Assembly: GCA_963820965.1 (NCBI GenBank)
Contig: CAWGCC010000005.1
Location: 286,049-350,048, forward strand
From: DATEDA01 sp963820965
GTDB taxonomy: Bacteria; Pseudomonadota; Gammaproteobacteria; Burkholderiales; SG8-39
DNA length: 64,000 bases
Reading direction: 5' to 3'
The notes below the pieces were generated by a model that worked only from the letters and a program-made list of their open reading frames with translations, had not been told where the DNA came from and made no database searches. Positions within the stretch are counted from its first letter, which is position 1, and every line of letters begins with the position of its first letter. Below, piece after piece: positions 24,903-34,050 of the stretch. The translations under genes and the position numbers were made by a program.

Positions 24903-26132
24903 CTAGCTTCGATCGGAGGAGAGGCGCGCCAGGCTCGTCAGCTCGGGACTGCGATCGAACGTCCAGGTGCCCTTCCAGCCCCCCGCTTTCGAGGTGATCG
25001 GCACCGCATCCAGCGGGATGGTGAACGTCAGCATCAAGGTCGTGGCAGGCTCGGGTCCGAACGCCCGCGAGGCGCCGAAAGTCAGCGTGCTGGCTCGCCC
25101 CAGGGCGACGCGGTACGTGCCTTCCGCGGTTTTCCTGAGCGCCTCGTTGTAGTGGGCCAGCGTCGCATAGGCCACAGCCAGAGCGCCGTGACGAGCCGCA
25201 TCGTAGGTCGCGCTCGCAACGGTCGAGTATCGCGGCGCGACGCTTTCGACGTCGGTCCCCAGGCGGCGAAACTCGGCGGAGCTCCATTGCGCGCTGATCG
25301 AGGTGCTGAAGCCTGCCCGGCGATATTCGAAGCCGGTTTGCGCCAGCCCGCCGATCCCGGCGTCGCTCCGGCTGGCCGCAGTCGCGACGGTCAGCAGGCC
25401 CAGACCACTCGGGCGAACGAGGAATGCGATCCCGCCGTTTCCCGCCCGCCGCTGGACCGCGCCATGCAGCTCGGCAGTGACTTCGTCCGAAATGCCGCGA
25501 CGAAGCGCGGTCGAGGCGAACGCCGGCCCATATCGATCGTCCTCGAGACCGTAATTGCTGCGGAGACGCCCGGCTGCAAAGGTCCGGTCCACGAGTCCCG
25601 GTTGTAGCAGCGTTGGTGCAGCGCGCACCGTCTGCACGACTGGAGGCTCGCCGTCGGGGATGCTCGGCAGGGTGTACGGCACCCGTCCGGGCGCCGCGAT
25701 CAGATGGCTGCGGGCAGCCGGCCATGCCGGCTGCGCAACGAATCCAGTCCGGACGCCAAGGTCCGTGCCGTAGTGAAGGCCGCCGAACCGCACGGGACGT
25801 CCCGACGTCCCGGCATCGGTAAGGCTGTCGCCCAGGCGCAGCGTATCGCGCTGTCCGGGAAGCGCGGCGGTCCATGTCGTGTCGAGGCGCGCAATCCGCG
25901 GGGGTCCGGCGGTCTCGTTTGCCTTCAGGCTGAAAGCAGCAACGCCGTAGGGCGCCGGGAGGCTCGCATGGAACACCCCGGAGGACGCCTTGAGTCCCAC
26001 CGGGCTCGGAGCGGGCTCGCGTGACGCGGACCAATGAGCGGGCTCCGCGCGACGGAACTCCCGCGGCAAGACTTCGCCGCCGGCGGCGGCGTTGCATAAG
26101 GCGAGAACGCACGACGATGCCAGGAGCGGCAT
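24903..26132 (-). pseudogene. Fimbrial outer-membrane usher, shortened and internally deleted
   Basis: The frame has a signal-peptide-like start (ATG 26132: MPLLASSCVLALC) and usher-type beta-barrel sequence: RLDTTWTAALPGQRDTLRLG, VRFGGLHYGTDLGVRTGF, then PGLVDRTFAAGRLRSNYG and RYGPAFASTALRRG. Ushers are about 800 residues; this is 409. The N-terminal chaperone-binding domain, a stretch around the plug domain (after YTLPSI) and the C-terminal domains are missing. No chaperone or pilin gene is near. It is an open frame without stops, so it might still be translated, but pilus assembly function is very unlikely. Confidence 0.55.
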
Positions 26133-26355
26133 CGCCAGCCTGTCCCGACGAAGAGGCTCAACAGCAGCCACTGCGCTCCCCAAAGCTGCGAAGACGGCCT
26201 GCCGACCTTCCGGGGCGATGGAAATCGCCCGCTATTTGCGCCAGACCAGCGCCGCGCAATTTTCGACCACCTGCGCCGCGCCGGCAAAGAAATTAGTCCG
26301 GATCGTCGAACGGTCGGGCCGGAGACACGCTTGGAGCGTGATCGACATCACGACC

Positions 26356-26380
26356 GCGACCGGCGCGATCGCGCGGTCGC
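26356..26380. repeat. Near-perfect 25-bp palindrome
   Basis: CGCGATCGCG (26364-26373) is a perfect palindrome flanked by GCGACCGG and CGGTCGC, so nearly the whole of 26356-26380 is an inverted repeat. It lies just downstream of the AraC-family remnant and may be an orphan operator. The 291 bases at 26133-26424 hold no gene. Confidence 0.3.
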
Positions 26381-26424
26381 ACGGTCCATCGATCGGCCGC
26401 GCGGTGCGGTGTCGAAGATGGGGC

Positions 26425-26652
26425 CTACCCTGCCAGGTCCGCACGAGCTTCGGAACGCCGCTGAGAGGATTGGCGGTACTCGCCGGGATTCGCCCCCGTC
26501 CACTTCTTGAACGCGCGGTGGAAGGCGCTCGGCTCGGCGAACCCCAGGGCGAGCGCGACGTCCATCACGGAGCTGCGTGAGCGGCTCAGGTAGTTGATCG
26601 CCAGGTCGCGGCGCAGGTCGTCCTTGATCGCCTGGTAGGAGTGCCCCTCATC
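26425..26652 (-). pseudogene. C-terminal remnant of an AraC-family regulator
   Basis: About 75 codons encode the second helix-turn-helix of an AraC regulator: DEGHSYQAIKDDLRRDLA, ALALGFAEPSAFHRAFKKWT and NPGEYRQ. The effector domain and first helix-turn-helix are absent. The remnant ends where actP-like sequence begins on the other strand, which marks a junction near 26655-26725. An ATG exists at 26799, but it would read through non-homologous sequence. Confidence 0.7.
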
Positions 26653-26724
26653 CCGAGCTGCGCGGCAGAGTCGAGAGGGGCGTGCAACTGCTTCGCCAAG
26701 GCTCGAAGTCCGGCCAATCGGCCG

Positions 26725-27303
26725 GCTCCTGTCGGCCGTCGCTTTCGCTACCATCCTCGCGGTGGTCTCCGGGCTCGCCTTGGCGGGCGCGTCGGCCATC
26801 TCTCACGACCTCTATGCGAACGTGATTTGCAAAGGCCGGGTAAGCGAGCGGCAGGAGGTGCGCGTCTCCAAGCTCGCCACGCTCGTGATCGGGATCGTCG
26901 CCATCGTGCTCGGGATCCTCTTCGAGAACCAGAACCTGGCATTCATGGTGGCGCTCACCTTCGGCGTCGCGGAGTCGGCCAACTTCCGGTGCTGATTCTC
27001 TCCAGGACCTGGCGCGGGCTGCGAGGAGGGGCGGTGCTCTGGGGTGCATTGACGGGACTGGCGACGGCTGTCCTGCTCGTCATTCTGTCGCCGGGCGTGT
27101 GGAAAGCCGTGTTTGGGAACGCCGAGGCCGTCTTTCCGTACGACCATCCGGCGCTCTTTTCCATGCCGCTCGCGTTCCTCGTCTCGATCGTCGTCTCCAG
27201 GCTCGACCGAAGCGCGTCCGCGAGGAGAGAACGCGCGGAGTTCGACGATCAGCATCGCCGAGCGCAGGCGGGGCTCGGCATCGTCGCCGCTGCCTCGCAT
27301 TGA
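26725..27303 (+). pseudogene. actP: Cation/acetate symporter C-terminal remnant, frameshifted
   Basis: Homology starts abruptly at LLSAVAFATILAVVSGLALA and continues with GASAISHDLYANVICKG, FENQNLAFMVALTFGVA and, in a second frame, ILSRTWRGLRGGAV, FPYDHPALFSMPLAF and LGIVAAASH. ActP has about 550 residues; only the last 190 remain. The frame breaks near 26988, where AACTTCCGG would need one more C. Upstream exons of the symporter are replaced by the AraC remnant. It cannot form a transporter. Confidence 0.75.
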
Positions 27304-27331
27304 GTCGTCAAGGATCCAGGAGGAGAGACCA

Positions 27332-29012
27332 ATGTCCGCTACCGAAGCCTTTCTCCGCGCCCGCGACTTTCTGCTGGCGCACGGCACCGATTACGCGACC
27401 GCTTATCGGGACTTTGCCTGGCCCCGGCTCACGGAATTCAACTGGGCGCTCGACTACTTCGATCGCATGGCCGTGGGCAACGAGTCGCCGGCGCTCTGGA
27501 TCGTCGAAGAGTCGGCGAGCAGCAGAAGGTCTCGTTCGCCCGAATGTCGGTGCGGTCGAACCAGGTCGCCAACTGGCTCCGGGGTCAGGGGGTCAGGCGC
27601 GGCGATCGCATCCTGATGATGCTCGGCAACGAGGTGTCGCTCTGGGAAACCATGCTCGGCGCGATCAAGCTGGGTGCGGTCCTGATTCCTGCCACCAGCC
27701 TGCTCACGCCGGAGGATCTGCGCGACCGCATGGACCGTGGCGACGTGAGACACGTGATCGTCGGCGCTGCGCACACCGGGAAGTTCGCCGACGTGGCAGG
27801 CAGCTACACCCGCGTGTCCGTGGGCGCTGGCGTTGCCGGCTGGAGGAACTTTGCCGATTCCATGGACGCGCCCGTCGACTACGGCCGCGGACGGCGTGAC
27901 CAGCGCCTCCGATCCGCTGCTCCTGTATTTCACCTCGGGCACGACCTCGAAGCCGAAGCTGGTGCTGCATACCCACCAGAGCTATCCCGGTGGGCCATCT
28001 CTCCACCATGTACTGGATCGGCATCAAGCCGGGCGACATCCATCTCAACATCTCGTCCCCGGGCTGGGCAAAGCACGCCTGGAGCTGCTTCTTCGCGCCC
28101 TGGAACGCCGGGTCCTGCGTCTTCATCTACAACTATGCCCGCTTCAGCGCCAACGCCATGCTCGGCGTGCTGGAGAAGTTCCAGGTGACGACCATGTGTG
28201 CGCCGCCCACCGTGTGGCGCATGATGATCCAGGAAGACCTGGCGGCCATCGCAGCCGGCTCGAGCTCCGCGAGCGATCGGCGCCGGCGAGCCCTTGAACC
28301 CGAGATCGTCGACCGGATCGAGCGGGCTGGGGCATCACCATCCGCGACGGTTCGGCCAGACGGAAACCACTGCCGTGGTCGGCAACACGCCCGGGCAGCG
28401 CCTGAAGCCGGGCTCGATGGGTCGTCCGCTGCCGGGCTATCGGGTCGTGCTGGTGGATGCCGACGGCAATCCAGCCGAGAAGGCGAAATCTCGCTCAGCT
28501 CGATCCGCGCCCGTGGGCCTGAAGGCGGGCTACTTCGGCGATGAGAGAAGAACGCCGAGGCGATGCGCACGGCGTTAGGCACCGGCGATGTCGCTGCGAC
28601 GAGGACGGCTACATCACTTACGTGGGGCGGGCCGACGATGTCTTCAAAGCCTCGGACAACCGCACACGCGTTCGAGGTGGAATCGGTTGCGATCGAGGAC
28701 GCGGCGGTCGCCGAAGCCGCGGTGGTGCCCAGTCCGGATCCGGTGCGCCTCGCCGTGCCCAAGGCGTTCATCGTCCTGCGCCAGGGCTACGATCCGTCCG
28801 AAGAGCTGGCCAGGGACATCTTCGCCTTTCTGCGCGCGCGGCTCGCGCCCTACAAGCGCATCCGCCGCCTCGAGTTCGCGGATCTGCCGAAAACGATCTC
28901 CGGCAAGATCCGACGCGTCGAGCTCAGGGCGAGCGAGGCCCGGCGCCGCGCCGCCAACGAGCGCGGGAAGTGGGAATTCCTCGAAGAGGACTTTCCCGGT
29001 TCGAAGGCCTGA
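27332..29012 (+). pseudogene. AMP-binding acyl-CoA synthetase (medium-chain/aryl type), multiply frameshifted
   Basis: The ATG at 27332 has a strong AGGAGGAGAG. Pieces of one synthetase are found in alternating frames: FLRARDFLLAHGTDYATAY, SNQVANWLRGQGVRRGDR, LLLYFTSGTTSKPKLVLHTH, ISSPGWAKHAWSCFFAPW, GQTETTAVVGNTPGQRLKP, and the C-terminal FADLPKTISGKIRRVELR with the A10 lysine. At least seven frame changes occur between about 27515 and 28670, and some motifs are also substituted (SDNRT where relatives have a DYR motif). Together with the truncated neighbours this argues for true decay. It belongs with the IcmF and acyl-CoA dehydrogenase relics as a former acyl-CoA degradation operon. Confidence 0.75.
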
Positions 29013-29055
29013 CAGCGCCTGACGGATCCACGTCAATCCTCCGAGGAGACACGCC

Positions 29056-29220
29056 GTGACCGACCTGTCCGCCGAGTTCAGAACGCTCGCCGAGTATCGC
29101 CCGACGCATAAGGTGCGCTTCGTCACCGCCGCGTCGCTCTTCGACGGCCACGACGCGGCGATCAACATCATGCGGCGCTCCTGCAGGGCTCGGGCGCGGA
29201 GGTCATCCACCTCAGCACAC
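29056..29220 (+). pseudogene. icmF: N-terminal remnant of fused isobutyryl-CoA mutase
   Basis: The GTG at 29056, preceded by GAGGAGAC, begins LSAEFRTLAEYRPTHKVRF and TAASLFDGHDAAINIMRR, the start of the B12-binding domain of IcmF. One base is missing near 29183, after which ILQGSGAEVIHL follows in the next frame. Homology then ends. IcmF is about 1,080 residues, so over 90 percent is gone. Confidence 0.65.
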
Positions 29221-29293
29221 CTGTTCGAGGTGGGCGGACAGTACCGCCGCAGCATGTGAGTCGCAGGCCGCAACTTCCGGACCCGGAGATGCC

Positions 29294-30430
29294 ATGGGCG
29301 AATACCTCCACCCTTTCGCGACATGCAGTTCGTCTTGTGCGAGCTGGGCGGCCTGGACGAGGTGGCCCGGCTTCCCGGATGCGAGGAAGCGACGCCGGAC
29401 GTGGTGGACGCCATCCTCGAAGAGGCGGGCAAGTTCGCCGCCGGCCTGCTGTCGCCCTTGAACGTCAGCGGCGATCGGGAGGGCGCGCGCTGGCCGACGG
29501 CGAGGTCTCACGCCAAGGGGTGGCGGAGGTCTACAGGCAATTCACGGCCGGCGGCTGGAACGCGCTCTCCTGCGAGCCGGAGCATGGCGGCCAGGGCTTG
29601 CCGCGGCTCGTCTCGGCGCTGGTCGAGGAGATGTGGAACGGCGCCAACGTGTCGTTCGCGCTGTGCCCGATGCTCACGCGCGGTGCGATCGAGGCGATCG
29701 AGCTGCGCGGTTCCGGCGCGCTGCAGAAGACGTACCTGCCGAAGCTGGTGAGCGGCGACTGGACCGGCACGATGAACCTCACCGAGCCGCAGGCCGGTTC
29801 GGATCTGGCGGCGGTGCGCACGCGCGCGGTGCCGCAGGCGGACGGTACGCTACCGAGTCCACGGCCAGAAGATCTTCATCACCTACGGCGAGCACGACCT
29901 GACCGACAACATCGTTCACCTGGTGCTGGCGCGCACGCCCGACGCGCCCGAGGGCGTCAAGGGCATCTCGCTCTTCGTCGTGCCCAAGTTTCTGGTCAGT
30001 GCGGACGGATCCCTGGGGCGCGCAACGACGTGCGCTGCGTGTCGATCGAGCACAAGCTGGGCATCCACGCGAGCCCGACCGCCGTGCTCGCCTTCGGGGA
30101 CGGCGGAGGCGCATCGGCCATCTGGTCGGCGAAGAGAATCGCGGGCTCGAAGTACATGTTCATCATGATGAACGCCGCACGCTTCTCGGTCGGCCTGGAA
30201 GGCGTGGGCCTCGCCGAGCGCGCCTATCAGCGCGCGCTCGCCTATGCGCGTGATCGCGTGCAGGGCACCGAGCCCGGTGCGAGAGGAGGCGGCAAGGTCG
30301 CGATCATCCGCCATCCGGACGTGCGGCGAATGCTGATGCTGATGAAATCGAAGACCGAGGCGATGCGGGCGCTGGCCTGCGTTGTCGCCGCCGCCATGGA
30401 TGCGAGCGCGCTGCCATCCGGACGCGCGAG
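29294..30430 (+). pseudogene. Acyl-CoA dehydrogenase, frameshifted and 3'-truncated
   Basis: From ATG 29294 the sequence reads as a long-form acyl-CoA dehydrogenase (FadE5-like) in alternating frames: FVLCELGGLDEVARL, YRQFTAGGWNALSCEPEHGG, MNLTEPQAGSDLAAVRT (FAD/acyl-CoA site), KIFITYGEHDL-like sequence, MMNAARFSVGLEGVGLAERA and MLMLMKSKTEAMRALA. At least four frame changes are visible (near 29320, 29495, 29855 and 30025-30140). Homology stops near 30430, leaving about 380 of some 600 residues. The tail runs into the 3' end of the zinc-ribbon gene on the other strand. Confidence 0.75.
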
Positions 30431-30456
30431 CGCGGCGCCCGGAGTGCGCCGGCGCC

Positions 30457-31401
30457 CTATCGCCGGTTCGCATCGGCCGCCCACTCGCATAAGGCCATCG
30501 CCATAACCGCGGGCGGACAGCGCGGTTCCGGCGCCTCGGCCGGCGCGGGCGTCTCGACGACATCTGCGCGTGACGCCATGGGCAGATGGGTCGCTTGCGA
30601 CGCAGACGCGATCGGGGAACCGGGGAACGAGGCGGCGGTCCCGGAGACACCGGTCCCAGCCTGTGATCCCGTCGGTGCGTCGGCCGACGACCGCCCGGTG
30701 GTCTCCGTCGCGCGCGCCGACCCGGCGGCAATGGCTGGTTCACCGGCTGCACCGCTTCCCGGCACCCGCGCGACGTCGGCGGATCCGCGCACGGCGCCAG
30801 CGGTCAGGCTGAGCGACGGTCCGTAGCGATGGTAGAAGTACCATCCGGCGGCGACCGCAAACACGATCACGACGACGAACGCGGCAGCCGCATACCGGTG
30901 CCGCCGCCTGCGCGGCGCGTCGGTCGGCTCGCTGACGGGCAATGCCGCCCCGCCGGCTGCCGATTCTCCGGGCCTCTGAACGGGTGATTCCTTCTCGAAT
31001 CCCTGGGGGGCGTGCTCGGGCACCCGAGAACCATGCTCGAACCCTCGGAACTCCTGCTCGAGCCCCCGACGCGCCTGCCCGGCCGCCGCGGCCGGGGGCC
31101 GCTGATCTTCCATGGACTGTCGTTCGGACCTCGAGGCGTGCTGCTCGGGTTTCTTGAGCTGTCGCTCATAGCCTCGGAGCTGTTCCTCGACCTCCCTGAG
31201 CTCCGCCTCGAGACCGACGACTCGCGCTGGCGCCTGCGGGAGCGCCAGCGAGGCGCCGCACCGGTAGCACGCTGCGTCGGTGACACCGTTGACGGCACCG
31301 CAGTTGCAGAACAGCAAGTCCAGCAGCGTTCCGCATTCGTTGCAGTACTTCGCGCCGACGGGATTTTCGTGCTCGCAGAAGGAACACCGGGGAGGAATCA
31401 T
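30457..31401 (-). CDS. Double zinc-ribbon membrane protein, function unknown
   Basis: A 314-residue protein. Two four-cysteine zinc ribbons lie at the N-terminus (Cys6, 9, 20, 23 and Cys32, 34, 45, 48). A charged helical region (about 58-130) follows, then a basic patch PRRRRHR and one transmembrane helix (about 172-192, ending AAGWYFYHRY). The roughly 115-residue tail is rich in Ala, Ser, Gly and Thr and ends with a Cys-Pro and a Cys-Glu-Trp pair. The expected topology is ribbons in the cytoplasm and tail in the periplasm. ATG 31401 directly precedes the first ribbon and has GGAGG-like spacing on the minus strand only weakly. No family assigned. Confidence 0.65.
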   Translation of the reverse strand: MIPPRCSFCEHENPVGAKYCNECGTLLDLLFCNCGAVNGVTDAACYRCGASLALPQAPARVVGLEAELREVEEQLRGYERQLKKPEQHASRSERQSMEDQRPPAAAAGQARRGLEQEFRGFEHGSRVPEHAPQGFEKESPVQRPGESAAGGAALPVSEPTDAPRRRRHRYAAAAFVVVIVFAVAAGWYFYHRYGPSLSLTAGAVRGSADVARVPGSGAAGEPAIAAGSARATETTGRSSADAPTGSQAGTGVSGTAASFPGSPIASASQATHLPMASRADVVETPAPAEAPEPRCPPAVMAMALCEWAADANRR

Positions 31402-31439
31402 TGAACCAGCCTGCGTCGACGGGACAAACAACGGGCGTC

Positions 31440-31508
31440 TATATAACACGGCTGCCGCAATTTCGGGATGTCGCAGGTCGACGACAGGTGACCTTCGCCG
31501 ACCTGCGA
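31440..31508 (-). promoter_or_regulatory. Candidate promoter and 10-bp inverted-repeat operator of the zinc-ribbon gene
   Basis: On the minus strand a -10-like TATATA (31445-31440) lies about 40 bases before the zinc-ribbon start. A perfect inverted repeat TCGCAGGTCG / CGACCTGCGA (31471-31480 and 31499-31508, 18-nt spacer) lies where a -35 region and operator would be. The rest of 31402-31835 holds no gene I can support. Confidence 0.4.
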
Positions 31509-31835
31509 TCGTGGGCGGCGCGGGGTGTCGGGCACTCCCTCAACCGGCGTGAGTCCGCGCACGACCGGCGACGATGCCATCACGGAGAGCGCTCGAACGG
31601 CAGCGACTCGGCTTCGGCAGCCCGAGGATGACCGTGGCTCGTCCCGGAAGACGTCGAGTACCGCACGACCACGGGTTCCTTTGCCGCGCGCAACGACCAC
31701 GTTCGGCCTTTGCTAGGCTACTACAATCTTCATCCCAGCCCGATCGGAGCGATCGCGATCAACGCCAGGTACCGGATCGCCGCGAGCCTTTTGAACGGCG
31801 TCCATCGTCGCCCACACCCACAGGAGGAACCATCC

Positions 31836-32144
31836 ATGATTCATGTTCTCGCCGTGATCACCGCGAAGCCCGGGATGCGCGACTCGATCCTGCAGCACTT
31901 CCGGGCGAACGTTCCTGCCGTCTTGGCCGAGGAGGGGTGCATCGAATACGGCGCCGCGATCGACGCGGAGAACGCGTTGGGCTTCCAGACCAGGTACGGA
32001 GCGGACACTTTTGTCGTCGTGGAGAAATGGGAAAGCATGGAGGCCCTGAAGGCGCACGCGGCCGCGCCGCATATGGCCGCGTATGGCGCAAGGACGAAGG
32101 ACCTGATCGCGAGCCGAGTGATCCACATCCTCTCGCCGGCTTGA
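31836..32144 (+). CDS. Antibiotic biosynthesis monooxygenase (ABM) domain protein
   Basis: A 102-residue ferredoxin-like fold protein: MIHVLAVITAKPGMRDSIL, then VLAEEGCIEYGAAIDAEN and FVVVEKWESMEALKAHAAAP. The conserved pattern (E-GC-Y, then V-E-W) is that of ABM/YgiN quinol monooxygenases, which act as dimers without cofactor. ATG 31836 follows CAGGAGGAAC at good spacing; upstream residues in this frame are unconserved. It stands alone between decayed genes. The substrate is unknown. The 320 bases after it (32145-32464) show nothing. Confidence 0.88.
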   Translation: MIHVLAVITAKPGMRDSILQHFRANVPAVLAEEGCIEYGAAIDAENALGFQTRYGADTFVVVEKWESMEALKAHAAAPHMAAYGARTKDLIASRVIHILSPA

Positions 32145-32464
32145 GCGCGGGCGGCGCGCGCCCGGACCAACGATTCTCGGGCCTCGCGCAAGCGCGCGCG
32201 ATCAGCATCGTCGCGCGTCAGTCATCGGTCAGTCGATGCGCGTGAACTCGTCCACTTTCCAGTCTACAGCGTAGTCCGCACGACGTAGACCGTCTCGGCT
32301 ACCCGCGGGAACCCAGCGTCGGTGCGTCTCTCCCGGCGATCGCGGAGCGCCGACGAGGTCGCAGGGGTCCCGCACGGGAATGCCCGATACGTCAGCCAAC
32401 GGACAGCGACGCTTCTCTAGACTCCTCGCGCATTCGAAATCTCAAGCGCGGAGGTGAGGAGCGG

Positions 32465-33088
32465 TTGCCAACCAGGGCTCGCCGTGCTGGGAGCGCGGCG
32501 ACGCACGCCGAGCCGCTTCCTGAGGCGACGATCGGCGACCTTCTTCAGGCCGCTGTCTGGCGCAAGCCTGCCGGCCTCGCGCTAATCGACGCGCGCGACG
32601 GCACCCGCACCTGGACGTGGGCGCAACTGCGCACCGCTGCCGAGGCCGCCGCCCGGAAACTTGCCGGCGACCACCGGCCCGGCGACGTCATCGCGATCTG
32701 CGCTGCCAGCGAACCGGATTGGATCGTGTTCGAGCTTGCCTGCGCCCTCGCCGGGATCGTCGTGCAACCGATCGATCCCGCAGGCGAAGCGGCAGCCGTT
32801 GCCGCCGCACTTCGCCGTACCGGCGCCACTACCCTGGTCGTCGATGCCGCACGCGCCGAGAGGGTCGCGGGCATCCGGCTTCCGCTTCCTCGCCTCCGGT
32901 CGGTCGTGCTGCGCGCTGACATCAGCGATGGTTCGGCGGTCGATCCATTGCCAAGGGTGACGCCGGCGATGGGTGAGTTCATCCTGCCCGGTACGACGGG
33001 CGACGCCGAGGACGTGCTCCTGAGCCACCAGGCAGTCACCCTCGAGGCGAGGCTCGTCGCAGCCCGACCGCAGCAGACAGGTGGCTGA
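32465..33088 (+). pseudogene. N-terminal fragment of an AMP-binding ligase with a degenerate P-loop
   Basis: A TTG at 32465, preceded by GGAGGTGAGGAG, opens a frame reading LPEATIGDLLQAAVWRKPAG, TWTWAQLRTAAEAAARKLAG, AICAASEPDWIVFELACALA and VVQPIDPAGEAA, typical of the first domain of acyl-CoA ligases. The ATP-binding loop that should read YTSGTTG-PKG is ILPGTTGDAEDVLLSH, and the frame stops soon after at 33088. The main body of the enzyme is missing. Probably inactive. Confidence 0.65.
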
Positions 33089-33212
33089 CGGCATCCCGCT
33101 GCACCTGAGCAGCGGCAGCCCGGTGCGGGTGATTGCGGTCAGCCCTTGGCGATCCTGCGGCGCCCTGCGCGGCGGCTTCGCAGGTACGATCCCGGGCGGG
33201 AGGTGCCGATCC

Positions 33213-34025
33213 ATGCCCGAAAGACGCCCCGTCAGGGCCTATCGCAACCAGGCATTCCTGAACAGCAAGGAGGCGCGTGCGCTGCGCATCCTCGCGGAGT
33301 ATCTCGAGCCGAAGGCGAGGTTCGAGCGCCTGCGCGTCGACGACACCATCGTGTTCATGGGTTCGGCGCGAACCCTATCGCGCGAGCAGGCCGAGGCGGC
33401 GCTCGCCCGGGCGGAGGCCGGCGAGGGTGATGTAGAGCGCGCGCGCATGGATCTGCGCATGTCCGCGTACTACGAGTCGGCGCGCGAGCTCGCCTTCCGG
33501 CTGACGCAGTGGTCGAAGGACCTCGATCCGCAGGGGGAACGGCGCTTCGTCGTGTGCACCGGCGGCGGCCCGGGCATCATGGAAGCGGCCAACCGGGGCG
33601 CCGCGGAGGCGCGCGGCATGAACGTCGGCCTCACCATCTCCATCCCCGTGGAGGAGTTCGACAACCGCTATGTCACGCGCGAGCTGGCGTTCCACTTCCA
33701 CTACTTTTTCATGCGCAAGTTCTGGTTCGCCTACCTCGCCAAGGCGGTGATCGTGTTCCCGGGCGGCTTCGGGACCCTCGACGAGCTGTTCGAGCTCCTG
33801 ACGCTGGTCCAGACCCACAAGATGCGCAAGCCGATGCCGATCGTGCTCTTCGGCACCGAGTACTGGCGCGAGGTGATCGACTTCGACGCGCTGGTGCGGC
33901 ACGGCACGATCGCCGCCGCCGACGTCGATCTCGTCTACCGCACCGACTCGGTCGACGAGGCATACGACTGGATCGTCCGCCGGCTTGCCGAGCACGCGCT
34001 GGGGCAGCCGGGACCGATGCTCTGA
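33213..34025 (+). CDS. LOG-family protein (nucleoside-monophosphate phosphoribohydrolase-like)
   Basis: A 270-residue Rossmann-fold protein with the two LOG signatures: CTGGGPGIMEAANRGA and FPGGFGTLDELFELLT (the PGG-GT-E active-site motif). Members cleave the N-glycosidic bond of nucleotide 5'-monophosphates, releasing the base and ribose-5-phosphate, as in cytokinin activation. The N-terminal 40 residues are a family extension of this longer subgroup. ATG 33213 follows GGGCGGGAGGTGCC. It converges with the GH57 gene 25 bp away. The cellular substrate is unknown. Confidence 0.9.
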   Translation: MPERRPVRAYRNQAFLNSKEARALRILAEYLEPKARFERLRVDDTIVFMGSARTLSREQAEAALARAEAGEGDVERARMDLRMSAYYESARELAFRLTQWSKDLDPQGERRFVVCTGGGPGIMEAANRGAAEARGMNVGLTISIPVEEFDNRYVTRELAFHFHYFFMRKFWFAYLAKAVIVFPGGFGTLDELFELLTLVQTHKMRKPMPIVLFGTEYWREVIDFDALVRHGTIAAADVDLVYRTDSVDEAYDWIVRRLAEHALGQPGPML

Positions 34026-34050
34026 GCTTTCCGGCGGATCCTCGCCCCGG

